This document shows positions 35,829 through 46,256 of a DNA stretch of 49,813 nt, in pieces. Within the stretch, counting starts at the first letter, position 1. Each line of letters begins with the position of its first letter. A program made the position numbers and the translations under genes. Origin of the DNA: Gammaproteobacteria bacterium (GTDB lineage Bacteria > Pseudomonadota > Gammaproteobacteria > Pseudomonadales > Pseudohongiellaceae); assembly GCA_030654835.1 (NCBI GenBank), contig JAURWS010000005.1:1-49813 (forward strand), written 5' to 3'. The notes under the pieces were generated by a model. That model did not search any database. It was not told where the DNA came from and worked only from the letters and a program-made list of their open reading frames with translations.

Positions 35829-36824
35829 TCAGCCTCGATCGTCAGAACGGAGGCTCGACGGAGGCCAGTTTTCGAGACGCAGACCCAATGAAAGGCCTCG
35901 TGTCGCGAGCACATCTTTGATCTCTGTCAGTGATTTTTTGCCAAGATTCGGAGTCTTGAGCAGTTCTACTTCGGTGCGCTGAATCAGATCACCAATGTAG
36001 TAAATATCCTCAGCTTTCAAGCAGTTAGCTGAACGCACTGTCAGCTCCAGATCGTCTACCGGACGCAGCAGAATAGGATCGATCTCATCTTCTGGCTCAT
36101 CAGGAACACTGGCAACCTGGCTCTGCAGGTCCACAAACACTGCCAGCTGATGCTGCAGAATCGTGGCGGCGCGACGGATCGCCTCTTCAGGATCGATAGT
36201 GCCGTTGGTGCGCAGATCAATGATCAGTTTGTCCAAGTCGGTACGCTGTTCTACGCGAGTGCTCTCAACAGAGTATGCCACTGTGGTTACCGGGGTATAA
36301 GACGCGTCCAGAAACAGACGACCAACGGCACGGGTCTCGTCATCGTTGGAAACGCGCGTATCGGCAGGAGCATAACCACGGCCCTTGCGCACGGTCATTC
36401 TCATGTTCAACTCGCCACTGTCATTGAGGTTCGCAATCACGTGATCCGGATTCACGATCTCAACGTCGTGACCAACAGTAATACTGCCAGCTGTCACGAC
36501 GCCTGCACCTTTGGAGCTCAGCGTGATCACTGCTTCGTCCTGACCATTAAGAATTACGGCGACGCCCTTGAGGTTCAGCAAAATCTCGATTACGTCTTCC
36601 TGCACACCTTCGATAGTGCTGTACTCATGTACAACCCCATCGATCTCGACTTCTTCAATTGCGCAACCGGGCATTGAGGAGAGCAGAATCCTTCTCAGAG
36701 CATTTCCCAAAGTATGTCCGAAGCCGCGCTCCAGAGGCTCAAGCACCACTTTGGAGTGATACTTGTCATACTCTTCAACCTTAATCAATTGCGGTGTCAA
36801 AAAATCCGACAATGAAATCTGCAT
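35829..36824 (-). CDS. rpoA: RNA polymerase alpha subunit
   Basis: The 331-residue subunit nucleates assembly of RNA polymerase and contacts promoter UP elements and activators. The N-terminal domain has [20 protein letters not shown] and [15 protein letters not shown]; the C-terminal domain has [20 protein letters not shown] and [20 protein letters not shown]. Length matches E. coli (329). ATG at 36824 ([12 protein letters not shown]) is preceded by AAGGGTG. It lies between rpsD and rplQ, the standard alpha-operon order. Confidence 0.99.
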   Translation of the reverse strand: MQISLSDFLTPQLIKVEEYDKYHSKVVLEPLERGFGHTLGNALRRILLSSMPGCAIEEVEIDGVVHEYSTIEGVQEDVIEILLNLKGVAVILNGQDEAVITLSSKGAGVVTAGSITVGHDVEIVNPDHVIANLNDSGELNMRMTVRKGRGYAPADTRVSNDDETRAVGRLFLDASYTPVTTVAYSVESTRVEQRTDLDKLIIDLRTNGTIDPEEAIRRAATILQHQLAVFVDLQSQVASVPDEPEDEIDPILLRPVDDLELTVRSANCLKAEDIYYIGDLIQRTEVELLKTPNLGKKSLTEIKDVLATRGLSLGLRLENWPPSSLRSDDRG

Positions 36825-36855
36825 GGAATCACCCTTCAATTAGCTAGCCAGATTA

Positions 36856-37476
36856 CTACTTGGAGTAAAGCTCAACTATCAAGTTTTCGTTAATGTCAGG
36901 AGACAAGTCGGCACGATCAGGCTTGCGACTGAATTGGCCTTCCAGCTTCTCGCTGTTTACGTTGATCCAGTCAGCAGCAGAACGCTGACCAGCCAGCTCC
37001 ATAGCTGCCTTGATCCTCAATTGCTCTTTTGCTTTCGGACGAACAGCAATGACATCACCGGGTGAAACTTGGTAAGAAGGGACATTGATTACGACGCCAT
37101 TCACCAGAATGGACTTGTGAGCCACCAACTGACGGGACTCTGCACGCGTAGAACCGAAACCTATGCGGTACACGACGTTATCAAGACGAGACTCCAGAAG
37201 CTGCAGCAGGTTCTCACCTGTAGCTCCCTTCTGACGGGCGGCTTCTTTGTAATAGCCGACGAACTGGCGCTCGAGTACTCCGTAGATTCTGCGAATCTTC
37301 TGCTTTTCGCGCAACTGCACGCCGTAATCAGAGAGTCTGCCACGACGCAGACCATGCTGGCCTGGCGCATTTTCAGTCTTGCATTTGCTGTCCAACGGAC
37401 GAACGCCACTCTTGAGGAACAGATCTGTTCCTTCACGTCGCGCAAGCTTACACTTCGGGCCTAAATAACGGGCCAT
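36856..37476 (-). CDS. rpsD: 30S ribosomal protein S4
   Basis: The 206-residue primary 16S rRNA-binding protein starts [20 protein letters not shown] and carries the S4 RNA-binding domain ([40 protein letters not shown]). Length equals E. coli S4. In E. coli S4 represses the alpha operon by binding an mRNA pseudoknot near rpsM; I could not identify that structure here. It follows rpsK after an 89-base gap. Confidence 0.99.
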   Translation of the reverse strand: MARYLGPKCKLARREGTDLFLKSGVRPLDSKCKTENAPGQHGLRRGRLSDYGVQLREKQKIRRIYGVLERQFVGYYKEAARQKGATGENLLQLLESRLDNVVYRIGFGSTRAESRQLVAHKSILVNGVVINVPSYQVSPGDVIAVRPKAKEQLRIKAAMELAGQRSAADWINVNSEKLEGQFSRKPDRADLSPDINENLIVELYSK

Positions 37477-37565
37477 ATTCTGTCTCCTATGTTCTTATCT
37501 CTCAAAGATAAGCCACTAAATTACAAAAATTCCAATCAGAGTGATGCGATCCAGACAATGCAGTC

Positions 37566-37964
37566 TTATACACGTCGCTTCTTGGGTGGACGACAGCCGT
37601 TGTGAGGCATTGGCGTTACGTCGGTTATGTTGCTGACTTTCAATCCGCAGCCATTCAGTGCTCTGACAGCAGACTCGCGTCCTGGGCCTGGGCCATTGAC
37701 TTTTACATCAAGATTCTTGAGTCCGTACAACTCGATTGCAGCCTTGCCGGCACGTTCAGCAGCCACCTGAGCAGCAAACGGTGTGCTCTTGCGTGAACCA
37801 CGGAAGCCGGAGCCCCCTGACGTAGCCCAGCTGAGCGCGTTGCCTTGACGATCAGTAATCGTAACGATGGTGTTATTAAACGAAGCGTGGATGAACGCGA
37901 TTCCATCCACTACCGCTTTACGCGCTTTCTTCTTCGTTGCTTTAGCTGCTGCTGGCTTTGCCAT
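37566..37964 (-). CDS. rpsK: 30S ribosomal protein S11
   Basis: The 132-residue platform protein of the small subunit has [40 protein letters not shown] and the C-terminal [11 protein letters not shown]. It helps form the mRNA exit region. The short lysine/alanine N-terminus ([15 protein letters not shown]) is normal for this family. It sits between rpsM and rpsD with gaps of about 90 bases on each side. Confidence 0.99.
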   Translation of the reverse strand: MAKPAAAKATKKKARKAVVDGIAFIHASFNNTIVTITDRQGNALSWATSGGSGFRGSRKSTPFAAQVAAERAGKAAIELYGLKNLDVKVNGPGPGRESAVRALNGCGLKVSNITDVTPMPHNGCRPPKKRRV

Positions 37965-38056
37965 AAATTATTCCTGATTCAAAATGTCTGCTTCTATCGC
38001 CTTGAACATAACCTGACCTGGTAATGAGTCAGATCTAAAGGCTGTTCAATATTTGA

Positions 38057-38413
38057 TTATTTGCGTATCGGCTTACGCGGACCCTTGCGTGTGCGGGCAT
38101 TGGTCTTGGTGCGCTGACCACGAACTGGCAGTGAACGTCGGTGACGAATGCCTCGGAAACAACCAAGATCCATCAGACGCTTGATTGCCATTGACAGCTC
38201 ACGGCGCAGGTCACCCTCAACGGTAAACTTGGCTACTTCGGCACGAACGCTGTCCAATTGTTCAGGAGAGAGCGTGCTTGTCTTGGTGTGCGGAGCAATA
38301 CCAGTATTTGCGCATATCGCCTTTGCCCTGGTAGCACCGATTCCGAAGACGTAGCCAAGGGAAATCACAATATGCTTATTATCCGGTATGTTGACACCTG
38401 CAATACGTGCCAT
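38057..38413 (-). CDS. rpsM: 30S ribosomal protein S13
   Basis: The 118-residue head protein starts [20 protein letters not shown] and ends in the tRNA-contacting basic tail [18 protein letters not shown], with [17 protein letters not shown] before it. It bridges the small and large subunits. Length equals E. coli S13. It is the first gene of the alpha operon proper. The 106-base gap upstream contains a weak promoter-like sequence. Confidence 0.99.
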   Translation of the reverse strand: MARIAGVNIPDNKHIVISLGYVFGIGATRAKAICANTGIAPHTKTSTLSPEQLDSVRAEVAKFTVEGDLRRELSMAIKRLMDLGCFRGIRHRRSLPVRGQRTKTNARTRKGPRKPIRK

Positions 38414-38483
38414 ATTTCTACTCCACTTTAAAGATTACTTGCTCGCCCAAAAACTCTCTGAGCCAAAATTACGGGGGGCAAAG

Positions 38484-38511
38484 GATATACTCTGACCAGT
38501 AAAAAATCAAC
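38484..38511 (-). promoter_or_regulatory. Possible weak promoter before rpsM (alpha operon)
   Basis: On the minus strand GTTGAT (38506-38511) and TATATC (38484-38489) are separated by 16 bases, within the 106-base rpmJ-rpsM gap. Matches to consensus are poor. The position fits an internal start for the alpha operon, which is known in E. coli, but this is a guess by location. Confidence 0.3.
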
Positions 38512-38519
38512 CAAACTAC

Positions 38520-38636
38520 TCAGCCTTGACGCTGTTTGTGTCTGGGCTCAGATGAACAGATCACTCTGACTACACCGTTGCGCTTTACTACTTTGCATTT
38601 GCGACAAACTTTCTTAACTGATGCTCTGACTTTCAC
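38520..38636 (-). CDS. rpmJ: 50S ribosomal protein L36
   Basis: A 38-residue frame with a GTG start at 38636 reads [14 protein letters not shown], then [20 protein letters not shown], ending QG and TGA. Cys11, Cys14, Cys27 and His33 form the zinc site of the zinc-type L36. GGAGAG lies about seven bases upstream of the GTG, which supports the start. It is easily missed because it is short and has no ATG. It sits between secY and rpsM, the standard gammaproteobacterial place. Confidence 0.95.
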   Translation of the reverse strand: MKVRASVKKVCRKCKVVKRNGVVRVICSSEPRHKQRQG

Positions 38637-38652
38637 TTTATTGCTCTCCAAA

Positions 38653-38710
38653 AAATTCGGGCCTAAATATCCGGGGCCAAATGTCCGCGGTTCAAATTAT
38701 CCCCGGGATC
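38653..38710. repeat. Degenerate short tandem repeat between secY and rpmJ
   Basis: Four consecutive units of 12 to 17 bases each begin AAAT or AAAT-like and continue with a CCGSG-type core (plus-strand cores TTCGGG, ATCCGGGG, GTCCGCGG, TATCCCCGGG). They fill most of the gap between the secY stop and the rpmJ ribosome-binding site. Units are imperfect and no hairpin with a T-run results. The role is unknown. Confidence 0.4.
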
Positions 38711-38734
38711 AAGCTCCCGTGGGCAGATCAAACT

Positions 38735-40060
38735 TTAGAGGCCTCCGCGGCCGAAACTACCCAGGTTCGACTTCTTCATCAGTGAATCGTACTGATGAGA
38801 CATCAAGTGAGACTGCACCTGGGACATGAAATCCATACTCACTACCACAACGATCAGCAACGCTGTTCCACCAAGATTGAATGGCACGTTAGCCATCATC
38901 TGGAAGAAGTTCGGCAACAGACACACGATAGTGATGTAAATTGCTCCGAACATAGTTAATCGAGTCAGAACCGAATCGATATATTTGGCTGTCTGTTCAC
39001 CGGGTCGAATTCCCGGAATAAACGCACCAGAGCGCTTCAGATTTTCCGCAACATCCTTCGGGTTGAATACGAGGGCAGTGTAGAAAAAGCAGAAAAACAC
39101 AATCATCGCACTGAAGATAATGATGTACAGAGGCTGCCCTGGTCCAATCATCAAGGCGAGATCCTGAAGCCATTCGGCCCCCTCAGACTGGCCGAACCAC
39201 TGCCCCAGCGACGCTGGGAACAGCAGAATACTGCTTGCGAAGATCGCCGGAATAACACCCGCCATATTAACCTTCAACGGAAGATGGCTGGACTGCGCGG
39301 CATACATCTTGCGACCTTGCTGTCTCTTTGCGTAATTCACTGTAATGCGACGCTGACCACGTTCGATAAACACAATGGCAGCCATCACAACCACAGCAAT
39401 GACCGCAACCATAAACAGCAGAAGCCCGCTGATCTGTCCTTCATACGCCTGAGATAACGAATTGCCTATTGCACCCGGCAGGCCAGCAACAATGCCTGCG
39501 AAGATGAGCATCGAGATACCGTTACCAACACCACGCTCTGTAATCTGCTCCCCGAGCCACATCATGAACATCGCACCAGTTACAAGCGAGACAATCGCCG
39601 TCAGTGTAAAGCCCATGCCTGGGTTGTAAGCCATCGGCGCCAGCAGACCAACGGTCATACCTGTACCCTGCACCAACGCCAGCACGAGCGAACCATAACG
39701 CGTGTACTGAGTAATCTTCCTGCGTCCGGACTCGCCTTCTTTCTTCAACTGCTCCAGCTGAGGGCTGACGGCAGTCAGCAGCTGCATGATGATGGAGGCG
39801 GAAATGTAAGGCATGATACCAAGAGCGACGATACTCATTCGCTCCAGCGCACCGCCGGAAAACATGTTGAACAGTCCGAGGAATGTCCCCTCATTCTGGT
39901 TGAACAGATTCGTCAGCTGATTGGGATCTATACCCGGAACCGGAATATGTGTCCCGATTCGGTAGACGAACAGCGCCAAGAGCAAAAACAACAGACGTGC
40001 TTTCAACTCGCCCAGACCGGCGCCTATCTTCTCGGGATTAACATTGGGTTTAGTCGCCAT
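38735..40060 (-). CDS. secY: Protein translocase subunit SecY
   Basis: The 441-residue inner-membrane channel of the Sec translocon has ten hydrophobic segments and the family landmarks [56 protein letters not shown], the cytoplasmic loop [20 protein letters not shown] and [16 protein letters not shown]. Length matches E. coli (443). The C-terminus ends [11 protein letters not shown]. It follows rplO by 10 bases. Confidence 0.99.
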   Translation of the reverse strand: MATKPNVNPEKIGAGLGELKARLLFLLLALFVYRIGTHIPVPGIDPNQLTNLFNQNEGTFLGLFNMFSGGALERMSIVALGIMPYISASIIMQLLTAVSPQLEQLKKEGESGRRKITQYTRYGSLVLALVQGTGMTVGLLAPMAYNPGMGFTLTAIVSLVTGAMFMMWLGEQITERGVGNGISMLIFAGIVAGLPGAIGNSLSQAYEGQISGLLLFMVAVIAVVVMAAIVFIERGQRRITVNYAKRQQGRKMYAAQSSHLPLKVNMAGVIPAIFASSILLFPASLGQWFGQSEGAEWLQDLALMIGPGQPLYIIIFSAMIVFFCFFYTALVFNPKDVAENLKRSGAFIPGIRPGEQTAKYIDSVLTRLTMFGAIYITIVCLLPNFFQMMANVPFNLGGTALLIVVVVSMDFMSQVQSHLMSHQYDSLMKKSNLGSFGRGGL

Positions 40061-40070
40061 CGAGGTCTAC

Positions 40071-40571
40071 TTAGTCCTTGCTGCCAGCTTTCTTTGGGAG
40101 TTTCTTTCCATTTTTGCCGACATTCTTGTCAATGACCACTTCAATAATCTTGCCACCAGCGGCCTCGATTGCTGAACGAGCACCCGCTGTTACGCGAAGA
40201 CCTTTCAGCGTCAGCGGCTTGATGACATCGCCAGACAACATGACCTTGACTCGACGAATCACGCTGGTAATGAGATTTGCTTCACGCAGTGCAGTGATAT
40301 CAATCACGTCTGCGGTCAAATTCGCCAGCTCACTAGTACGAACTTCCGCAGTAATACGACCGACGCGCGAGGAGAAACCGAATTTCGGCAGACGACGCTG
40401 CAACGGCATCTGGCCGCCTTCAAAACCTGGTCGCACTGAACCACCGCTACGCGCCTTTTGACCCTTATGACCGCTGCCACAGGTTTTACCCAGACCGCTA
40501 CCGATACCACGGCCAACACGGCGACGTGGCTTAGTGCTGCCAGGTGCAGGACTCAATGTATTCAAATGCAT
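40071..40571 (-). CDS. rplO: 50S ribosomal protein L15
   Basis: The 166-residue large-subunit protein starts [20 protein letters not shown] and has the glycine-rich [20 protein letters not shown] that threads into 23S rRNA, then [18 protein letters not shown]. It is about 20 residues longer than E. coli L15 (144) because of a lysine-rich C-terminal tail ([17 protein letters not shown]). Three bases separate it from rpmD upstream. Confidence 0.99.
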   Translation of the reverse strand: MHLNTLSPAPGSTKPRRRVGRGIGSGLGKTCGSGHKGQKARSGGSVRPGFEGGQMPLQRRLPKFGFSSRVGRITAEVRTSELANLTADVIDITALREANLITSVIRRVKVMLSGDVIKPLTLKGLRVTAGARSAIEAAGGKIIEVVIDKNVGKNGKKLPKKAGSKD

Positions 40572-40574
40572 TTC

Positions 40575-40763
40575 TTATTCCTCACCTTCAACAGACAACA
40601 TGTAGCGAATCTTACTGATCAGGCCTCGAACCGCCGGAGTATCCTGAAGCTCAACGCTCTGATGCATGCGACGCAGACCCAGTCCTTTCAGACACTGTCT
40701 GTGTCTTTCCATAGTACCGATCGGGCTGCGAACCAGGGTTACCTTAACTTGTTTTGTGGCCAT
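40575..40763 (-). CDS. rpmD: 50S ribosomal protein L30
   Basis: The 62-residue protein ([20 protein letters not shown]) has the L30 core [20 protein letters not shown] and ends [11 protein letters not shown]. It lies on the large-subunit surface and is not essential in all bacteria. It is placed between rpsE and rplO as in E. coli, with gaps of five and three bases. Confidence 0.98.
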   Translation of the reverse strand: MATKQVKVTLVRSPIGTMERHRQCLKGLGLRRMHQSVELQDTPAVRGLISKIRYMLSVEGEE

Positions 40764-40768
40764 ATCTG

Positions 40769-41278
40769 CTAACCTAAAATTTCTTCGAGAGTTTTACCGC
40801 GCTTGGCCGCAATAGATTCCGGCGCACGCATGTGTTTCAGACCTTTGAAAGTTGCATGTACAACATTCACCGGATTGGTCGAACCGTAGCACTTTGCCAA
40901 CACGTTCTGCACACCGGCCAGCTCCATGATTGCACGCATCGCGCCACCGGCGATCAGACCAGTACCTTCAGAAGCTGGTTGCATGTAAACCTTCGATGCA
41001 CCGTGACGTGCCTTCACGGGATACTCAAGGGTATGCCCATCAAGAGATACGGAAATCATATTGCGGCGAGCGGCCTCCATGGCCTTCTGAATAGCCAGCG
41101 GCACTTCACGCGCTTTACCGCGACCGAAGCCAACGCGGCCATTACCATCACCAACAGCGGTCAGTGCCGTAAAACTGAAAATACGACCACCTTTTACCAC
41201 TTTGGCAACGCGGTTTACCTGGATCAACTTCTCCTGCAAACCTTCTTCGTTCTTCTTCGCCTCTTCTTTAAATGCCAT
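40769..41278 (-). CDS. rpsE: 30S ribosomal protein S5
   Basis: The 169-residue protein has the double-stranded-RNA-binding segment [40 protein letters not shown] and the C-terminal [21 protein letters not shown]5 contributes to decoding accuracy and mRNA unwinding at the entry channel, and is the classical spectinomycin site. Length matches E. coli (167). Confidence 0.99.
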   Translation of the reverse strand: MAFKEEAKKNEEGLQEKLIQVNRVAKVVKGGRIFSFTALTAVGDGNGRVGFGRGKAREVPLAIQKAMEAARRNMISVSLDGHTLEYPVKARHGASKVYMQPASEGTGLIAGGAMRAIMELAGVQNVLAKCYGSTNPVNVVHATFKGLKHMRAPESIAAKRGKTLEEILG

Positions 41279-41292
41279 ATCTCATTCAACCC

Positions 41293-41643
41293 TTAAAATT
41301 CCAGACCGCCTTCACGTGCGGCTTCGGCCAATGCTTTAACTCGGCCATGGTAGTTATATCCAGCACGGTCGAATGCAACCTTACTGACTCCTGCAGCTTT
41401 GGCACGCTCAGCAATCATTCCGCCAATAATCGTAGCCGCTGCAACGTTTCCTGTGACAGTGCCCCGAAGGGACTTGTCGAGGGTAGAAGCGCTCGCCAAT
41501 ATTTCAGCGCCGCTTGGAGAAATAATTTGAGCATAAATATGACGCGGAGTGCGGAATACGCACAAACGGTTCACGCTCAGCTGACTGATCTTTGCTCTGG
41601 TCTTACGTGCACGACGCAACCGTGCCTGCTTCTTTACGTTCAT
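41293..41643 (-). CDS. rplR: 50S ribosomal protein L18
   Basis: The 116-residue 5S rRNA-binding protein starts [20 protein letters not shown] and has [40 protein letters not shown] and [20 protein letters not shown]. It works with L5 to anchor 5S rRNA in the large subunit. Length is standard. Confidence 0.99.
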   Translation of the reverse strand: MNVKKQARLRRARKTRAKISQLSVNRLCVFRTPRHIYAQIISPSGAEILASASTLDKSLRGTVTGNVAAATIIGGMIAERAKAAGVSKVAFDRAGYNYHGRVKALAEAAREGGLEF

Positions 41644-41654
41644 AGTCTCAAGCC

Positions 41655-42188
41655 TTATTTCTTCTTAGCTTCTTTCCTATACACATTTTCATCGAGATAA
41701 CGAATGCCTTTGCCTTTGTACGGCTCTGGCGGACGGAACTCGCGTATTTTGGCTGCAACCTCGCCCACTAACTGCTTATCTGCACCGGAAAGCACAATCT
41801 CCGTAGGAGTTGGTGTCTCCGCAGTAACACCTTTAGGCACAACGAAATCGACAGGATGAGAAAACCCCACCGAAATATTCAGCATCTCGCCCTGGGCTTT
41901 GGCACGATAACCTACACCCTGAAGCTGCAATCTTTTCTGAAAGCCCTGGCTTACACCTGTCACCATGTTGTTCACCAGCGCTCTGAACGTACCAGAAAGC
42001 GCTACCGCTTCTCTGCTGTCATTCTTTGCAGATACGCGCAAGGTGTCACCATCTCTGGCAATCTGCACAGTACTATGCAACGCCATCTGCAGACTGCCTT
42101 TACTGCCCTTCACGGAGAAGAGGCCTTCCGCTAAGGTTGCCTCAACACCCTTGGGCAATTGAACCGGGTTATTTGCTACTCTGGACAT
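41655..42188 (-). CDS. rplF: 50S ribosomal protein L6
   Basis: The 177-residue protein starts [20 protein letters not shown] and carries the L6 signature in the C-terminal repeat [18 protein letters not shown]. It sits near the sarcin-ricin loop and elongation factor site. Length equals E. coli L6 (177). It lies between rpsH and rplR, 36 bases after rpsH. Confidence 0.99.
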   Translation of the reverse strand: MSRVANNPVQLPKGVEATLAEGLFSVKGSKGSLQMALHSTVQIARDGDTLRVSAKNDSREAVALSGTFRALVNNMVTGVSQGFQKRLQLQGVGYRAKAQGEMLNISVGFSHPVDFVVPKGVTAETPTPTEIVLSGADKQLVGEVAAKIREFRPPEPYKGKGIRYLDENVYRKEAKKK

Positions 42189-42224
42189 ATTCTTGCTCTA
42201 TTAACTGGATTACAGAATTTGTGT

Positions 42225-42620
42225 TTAGAACACCGTACACAAAACTTCGCCACCAAGACCCGCAGCACGGGCTTGCTTGTCAGTCATGAGACCCTGATGG
42301 GTAGACACTATCGCAATACCCAAGCCGCCACGATTCTTCGGCAGTGCTGCCTTGCCACGGTAAACTCTGAGGCCTGGACGACTCTCTCTCTTGATCTCTT
42401 CAATAACCGGGCGCCCCTGATAGTACTTCAGGTCAACGGTCAGAACTGGCTTGTTGTCCACTTCTGAAACTGCGAATGCGGCGATATAGCCTTCATCCTG
42501 CAGGACACGACAGATTGCCACCTTGCTCTTGGAAGAGGGGCACACAATATTCGGCAGTTTCGCCATCTGGGCATTTCTGATGCGGGTCAACAAATCTGCA
42601 ATCGGGTCAGACATACTCAT
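42225..42620 (-). CDS. rpsH: 30S ribosomal protein S8
   Basis: The 131-residue 16S rRNA-binding protein starts [20 protein letters not shown] and ends with the [20 protein letters not shown] signature and GGEVLCTVF. In E. coli S8 also represses the spc operon by binding mRNA near rplE; the corresponding hairpin was not identified here. It is 15 bases after rpsN. Confidence 0.99.
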   Translation of the reverse strand: MSMSDPIADLLTRIRNAQMAKLPNIVCPSSKSKVAICRVLQDEGYIAAFAVSEVDNKPVLTVDLKYYQGRPVIEEIKRESRPGLRVYRGKAALPKNRGGLGIAIVSTHQGLMTDKQARAAGLGGEVLCTVF

Positions 42621-42635
42621 AATTTATACTCCTGC

Positions 42636-42941
42636 TTACCAGCTTGCCTTTGTCAATCCGGGCACATCTCCACGCATTGCTGCTTCACGCAGCTTATGGC
42701 GGCACATGCCAAACTTGCGGTACACCCCATGTGGGCGACCAGTAATTCTGCAACGGTTCTGCTGACGAACTGGACTTGCATCACGTGGCATTTTTTGCAA
42801 CTTGATCTGCGCCTCCCACTTCTCTTCGTCGCTTGCGTTGATATCCTTCAAAACTGCTTTTACAGCCGCGCGCTTCACTGCGAACTTCGCAACAGTCATG
42901 GCGCGCTTTTTCTCACGAGCCAGAATCGATGACTTCGCCAT
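42636..42941 (-). CDS. rpsN: 30S ribosomal protein S14 (zinc-free type)
   Basis: The 101-residue protein has [20 protein letters not shown] and ends [11 protein letters not shown]. It is the long form without a CxxC zinc ribbon, unlike the zinc-type L36 in the same cluster. S14 lies in the small-subunit head near the A site. It starts one base after the rplE stop. Confidence 0.98.
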   Translation of the reverse strand: MAKSSILAREKKRAMTVAKFAVKRAAVKAVLKDINASDEEKWEAQIKLQKMPRDASPVRQQNRCRITGRPHGVYRKFGMCRHKLREAAMRGDVPGLTKASW

Positions 42942-42942
42942 A

Positions 42943-43512
42943 TTAAGACTCCTTCGTCTCTGGTTTCGCTATAGTGCCCTTGAACGGGAATCGCAATGCT
43001 GTCAGCAATGCTCTACCTTCTTCATCCGATTGGGCAGTTGTGGTGATCGTAATGTCCAAGCCGCGCAGATGCTCAACTTTATCGTAATCGATCTCTGGGA
43101 ATATGATCTGCTCGGTAACACCCATCGCATAATTCCCTCTGCCGTCAAAAGCCTTCGGATTCAGGCCACGGAAGTCACGAATACGCGGAATGGCCACACC
43201 AACCAGACGCTCCAGGAACTCATACATACGCTCGCCACGCAGCGTTACCTTGCAGCCAATTGGCCAGCCCGCACGTATTTTGAATCCCGCGATAGATTTA
43301 CGAGCTTTGGTGATCACAACCTTCTGACCACTGATCATCGCAAGCTCATTTGCCGCGCCATCCAGGATCTTCTTGTCACCGACCGCTTCACCGACGCCCA
43401 TGTTCAAGACCACTTTGGTGATCTTTGGAACACGCATTGGATTGTCGTACCCGAACTGTTTGGTCAGGGCAGGAATCACTTCTTTCTTGTAAAACTCTTT
43501 CAACTGAGCCAT
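42943..43512 (-). CDS. rplE: 50S ribosomal protein L5
   Basis: The 189-residue protein starts [20 protein letters not shown] and has [40 protein letters not shown] and [20 protein letters not shown]. It binds 5S rRNA and contacts P-site tRNA. It is about ten residues longer than E. coli L5 (179), with a charged tail ([12 protein letters not shown]). Confidence 0.99.
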   Translation of the reverse strand: MAQLKEFYKKEVIPALTKQFGYDNPMRVPKITKVVLNMGVGEAVGDKKILDGAANELAMISGQKVVITKARKSIAGFKIRAGWPIGCKVTLRGERMYEFLERLVGVAIPRIRDFRGLNPKAFDGRGNYAMGVTEQIIFPEIDYDKVEHLRGLDITITTTAQSDEEGRALLTALRFPFKGTIAKPETKES

Positions 43513-43532
43513 TTGGGCAACCTGAATTTACG

Positions 43533-43844
43533 TTAATCTATTTCTTTATTAGTGGACTTGAAAACTCGCGTCTTCTTTCCAGCCTCAACCTTGAACCCTA
43601 CGCGATCAGCTTTGCTGGACTCCGGGTTGAAGATAGCGATATTGGAAATGCTGATCGCTGCCTCTTTCTCGATAATCCCACCAGGCTGCCCAGCATTTGG
43701 GTTCGGCTTGGTGTGACGCTTAACCATGTTCACACCTGCGACAACGACTTTATCGTCGCCTACCAGCCGAGAAACGGTTCCGCGTTTTCCTTTGTCCTTA
43801 CCTGTGGTCACTATCACTTCGTCGTTACACTTAATCTTTCGCAT
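43533..43844 (-). CDS. rplX: 50S ribosomal protein L24
   Basis: The 103-residue assembly-initiator protein starts [20 protein letters not shown], the KOW motif, and has [20 protein letters not shown] and [20 protein letters not shown]. It binds the 5' end of 23S rRNA near the exit tunnel. ATG at 43844 is the family start; the upstream extension to 43931 overlaps rplN and is not real. Confidence 0.98.
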   Translation of the reverse strand: MRKIKCNDEVIVTTGKDKGKRGTVSRLVGDDKVVVAGVNMVKRHTKPNPNAGQPGGIIEKEAAISISNIAIFNPESSKADRVGFKVEAGKKTRVFKSTNKEID

Positions 43845-43872
43845 ATCCGCGGCCTCAATCTCTGTCTTTGCT

Positions 43873-44241
43873 CTATAGCACTTCAGGTGCCAATGAAATA
43901 ATTCGCATAAACTTCTCTGAACGCAGTTCACGCGTCACTGGCCCGAACACACGAGTGCCGATAGGGGCATGTTGATTGTTCAGGAGGATCGCAGCGTTGT
44001 CATCAAACTTGATGAGCGAACCATCGCCTCTGCGAACACCTTTTTTGGTGCGTACAACCAACGCAGTAAGCACTTGGCCTTTCTTAACCTTGCCTCGTGG
44101 AATCGCTTCTTTGACTGTCACTTTAATGACATCTCCAATGCGAGCATAACGACGGTGCGAGCCGCCCAGTACCTTGATGCACATTACTCGCTTCGCACCA
44201 CTATTGTCTGCCACATCGAGGTATGACTGTACTTGAATCAT
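43873..44241 (-). CDS. rplN: 50S ribosomal protein L14
   Basis: The 122-residue protein starts [20 protein letters not shown] and has the L14 signature [20 protein letters not shown] and ends [12 protein letters not shown]. It forms intersubunit bridges and is the docking site of the silencing factor RsfS. In E. coli it begins the spc operon. An 81-base gap separates it from rpsQ. Confidence 0.99.
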   Translation of the reverse strand: MIQVQSYLDVADNSGAKRVMCIKVLGGSHRRYARIGDVIKVTVKEAIPRGKVKKGQVLTALVVRTKKGVRRGDGSLIKFDDNAAILLNNQHAPIGTRVFGPVTRELRSEKFMRIISLAPEVL

Positions 44242-44322
44242 CGATTCTCTCCGAACCCTAAACTGTTTATCGCATCAGCGACCATGAGTCTGCGACTCTA
44301 ATACGCTGTATTGAAACTTTGA
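44242..44322 (-). other. rpsQ-rplN intergenic gap with two small hairpins (S10/spc boundary)
   Basis: This 81-base gap is the place where the S10 operon ends and the spc operon starts in E. coli. On the minus strand two adjacent inverted repeats are visible, AATAC-agc-GTATT and GAGTC-gca-GACTC, without a T-run. No consensus promoter could be recognised. It may hold a processing site or a weak internal promoter. Confidence 0.35.
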
Positions 44323-44601
44323 CTATACTTCGACGGCTCTTTCATCGATGGATACAAGCGCCCAAGTCTTGGTCTTGGAAATAGGACGCACTTCCTTGAT
44401 TGTGACCGCGTCTCCTTCATTGCACTCGTTATTCGCATCATGCGCGTGCAACTTGGTAGAACGGGTTATGTACTTACCGTACACGGGGTGCTTAACCCTA
44501 CGCTCAACCAGAACAACAATGGACTTATCCATCTTGTTGCTTACAACTCTGCCAGACACGACGCGCCCGGCTTTCTCTACTGTAGTTTCACTAAGCGACA
44601 T
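44323..44601 (-). CDS. rpsQ: 30S ribosomal protein S17
   Basis: The 92-residue primary rRNA-binding protein has the signature [38 protein letters not shown] and ends [12 protein letters not shown]. It is slightly longer than E. coli S17 (84). It starts two bases after the rpmC stop. Confidence 0.98.
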   Translation of the reverse strand: MSLSETTVEKAGRVVSGRVVSNKMDKSIVVLVERRVKHPVYGKYITRSTKLHAHDANNECNEGDAVTIKEVRPISKTKTWALVSIDERAVEV

Positions 44602-44603
44602 AT

Positions 44604-44801
44604 TCAGGACCCAACTTTCTCTTTTTCTGTAATGATAGTCTTGACCCGGGCGATATCTTTCCTGATTTTGCCTGTCAGGTGCGACTGGGCAAGCTGTCCG
44701 GTACTCTTCTGCATTCTGCAGGTGAACTGTTCACGATACAGCGTGTTCAGTTGGTCATTCAGTTCAGCAACGGTCTTTTCACGCAATTCATTAACTTTCA
44801 T
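44604..44801 (-). CDS. rpmC: 50S ribosomal protein L29
   Basis: The 65-residue helical protein starts [20 protein letters not shown] and has [20 protein letters not shown]. It sits at the tunnel exit next to L23, near the binding sites of trigger factor and SRP. Its ATG shares a base with the rplP stop (TAATG). Confidence 0.98.
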   Translation of the reverse strand: MKVNELREKTVAELNDQLNTLYREQFTCRMQKSTGQLAQSHLTGKIRKDIARVKTIITEKEKVGS

Positions 44802-45214
44802 TACATCACCGTCCGCTTAACAAAAGTGGTCTCAAACGGCAGCTTGGCAGCAGCCAGTTGGAACGCTTCTCTTGCCAACGTCTCATCAACACCTTCGATT
44901 TCAAACATAATACGACCTGGCTGGATCTGGGCTACCCAATACTCGACGTTGCCCTTACCTTTACCCTGACGGACTTCGAGAGGCTTCTGTGTGATAGGCT
45001 TGTCCGGAAACACGCGAATCCAGATTTTTCCTCCACGCTTCACGTGGCGAGTCATTGCACGTCTTGCAGATTCAATCTGTCGGGCCGTTAATCTGCCACG
45101 AGAGATAGCCTTAAGACCAAACTCACCAAAATCCACGTTACTACCACGATGCGAGAGGCCGCGGTTACGGCCCTTCATCATCTTGCGAAACTTTGTACGT
45201 TTTGGTTGCAACAT
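44801..45214 (-). CDS. rplP: 50S ribosomal protein L16
   Basis: The 137-residue protein starts [20 protein letters not shown] and has the signatures [20 protein letters not shown] and [20 protein letters not shown]. It lies near the peptidyl-transferase centre and A-site tRNA, with the Arg hydroxylation segment around [15 protein letters not shown] conserved. It follows rpsC by 14 bases. Confidence 0.99.
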   Translation of the reverse strand: MLQPKRTKFRKMMKGRNRGLSHRGSNVDFGEFGLKAISRGRLTARQIESARRAMTRHVKRGGKIWIRVFPDKPITQKPLEVRQGKGKGNVEYWVAQIQPGRIMFEIEGVDETLAREAFQLAAAKLPFETTFVKRTVM

Positions 45215-45228
45215 CTTGGTCTACCCTC

Positions 45229-45897
45229 TTACTTAGACGTTTTCTGTGGAGCCGGGGTGGCTTCGTGAAGCTTCAGCACTTCACCTTTGAAAATCCATAC
45301 CTTCACGCCAATCTGGCCATAGGTAGTGCTTGCTTCAGATGTCGCATAGTCGATATCTGCACGCAAGGTGTGCAAAGGCACACGACCTTCCCGGTACCAC
45401 TCTGAACGCGCAATTTCTGCACCGCCCAAACGTCCACCGACCTGCACTTTAATTCCTTCCGCACCTTGACGCATGGCATTCTGAACAACGCGCTTCATCG
45501 CACGTCTGAACATCACACGACGCTCAAGCTGCTGAGCAACACTGTCAGCTACCAACTGTGCATCAAGATCAGGCTTGCGAATTTCTTCGATGTTGATGTG
45601 CACGGGCACACCCATTTCCTTCGCAAGCATGGCGCGCAGCGTTTCAACATCCTCACCCTTCTTACCGATGACTATGCCAGGGCGAGCAGTAAAAATTGTA
45701 ATCCTTGCTGTTTGTGCAGGACGTTCAATCTCAATACGTGAAACAGAGGCCGCAGCGAGCTTCTTCCTGAGCAGTGCACGCACTCTCAGATCAACAAGCA
45801 GGTTTTCTGCGTAATTTTTGCCTTCAGCGAACCACACAGAAGTGTGCTTCTTGACAATACCAAGCCGAATTCCGGTTGGATGTACTTTTTGACCCAT
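45229..45897 (-). CDS. rpsC: 30S ribosomal protein S3
   Basis: The 222-residue protein starts [20 protein letters not shown], with a KH domain ([20 protein letters not shown]) and the S3 signature around [20 protein letters not shown]. It forms part of the mRNA entry pore with S4 and S5. Length is close to E. coli (233). It follows rplV by nine bases. Confidence 0.99.
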   Translation of the reverse strand: MGQKVHPTGIRLGIVKKHTSVWFAEGKNYAENLLVDLRVRALLRKKLAAASVSRIEIERPAQTARITIFTARPGIVIGKKGEDVETLRAMLAKEMGVPVHINIEEIRKPDLDAQLVADSVAQQLERRVMFRRAMKRVVQNAMRQGAEGIKVQVGGRLGGAEIARSEWYREGRVPLHTLRADIDYATSEASTTYGQIGVKVWIFKGEVLKLHEATPAPQKTSK

Positions 45898-45906
45898 CCC
45901 AATCTC

Positions 45907-46239
45907 CTACTTATCGGCTACTTTAACGGTAATGTGGCACGAGCGTTTGAAGATGCGATCCGCTCTTCCTTTTGCCCGAGGACTAATCCGTTTCATTGTT
46001 AACCCTTCGTCGACGTATATGGTTGAAACTTTCAACTCATCAACATCGGCACCTTCGTTATGCTCGGCATTGGCAATAGCCGAATCGAGCACTTTCTTAA
46101 TAATTTCCGCGCCTTTCTTAGGACTGAACGTCAGCAGCTGCAGGGCTTCTTCAACGCCTTTGCCACGGATCTGATCAGCTACCAGCCTCGCCTTCTGTGC
46201 AGAGAGCCGAGCGCCTTTTAATTTAGCTACCACTTCCAT
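45907..46239 (-). CDS. rplV: 50S ribosomal protein L22
   Basis: The 110-residue protein starts [20 protein letters not shown] and contains the beta-hairpin [20 protein letters not shown] that reaches into the exit tunnel and is a macrolide-resistance site. Length equals E. coli L22. Confidence 0.99.
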   Translation of the reverse strand: MEVVAKLKGARLSAQKARLVADQIRGKGVEEALQLLTFSPKKGAEIIKKVLDSAIANAEHNEGADVDELKVSTIYVDEGLTMKRISPRAKGRADRIFKRSCHITVKVADK

Positions 46240-46256
46240 CTCTATATCCCCGTTAA

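Noticed and set aside
38414-38519. S4-binding pseudoknot in the alpha-operon leader
   Set aside because: The gap has the right place, but I could not draw the E. coli-type pseudoknot from the sequence by eye.
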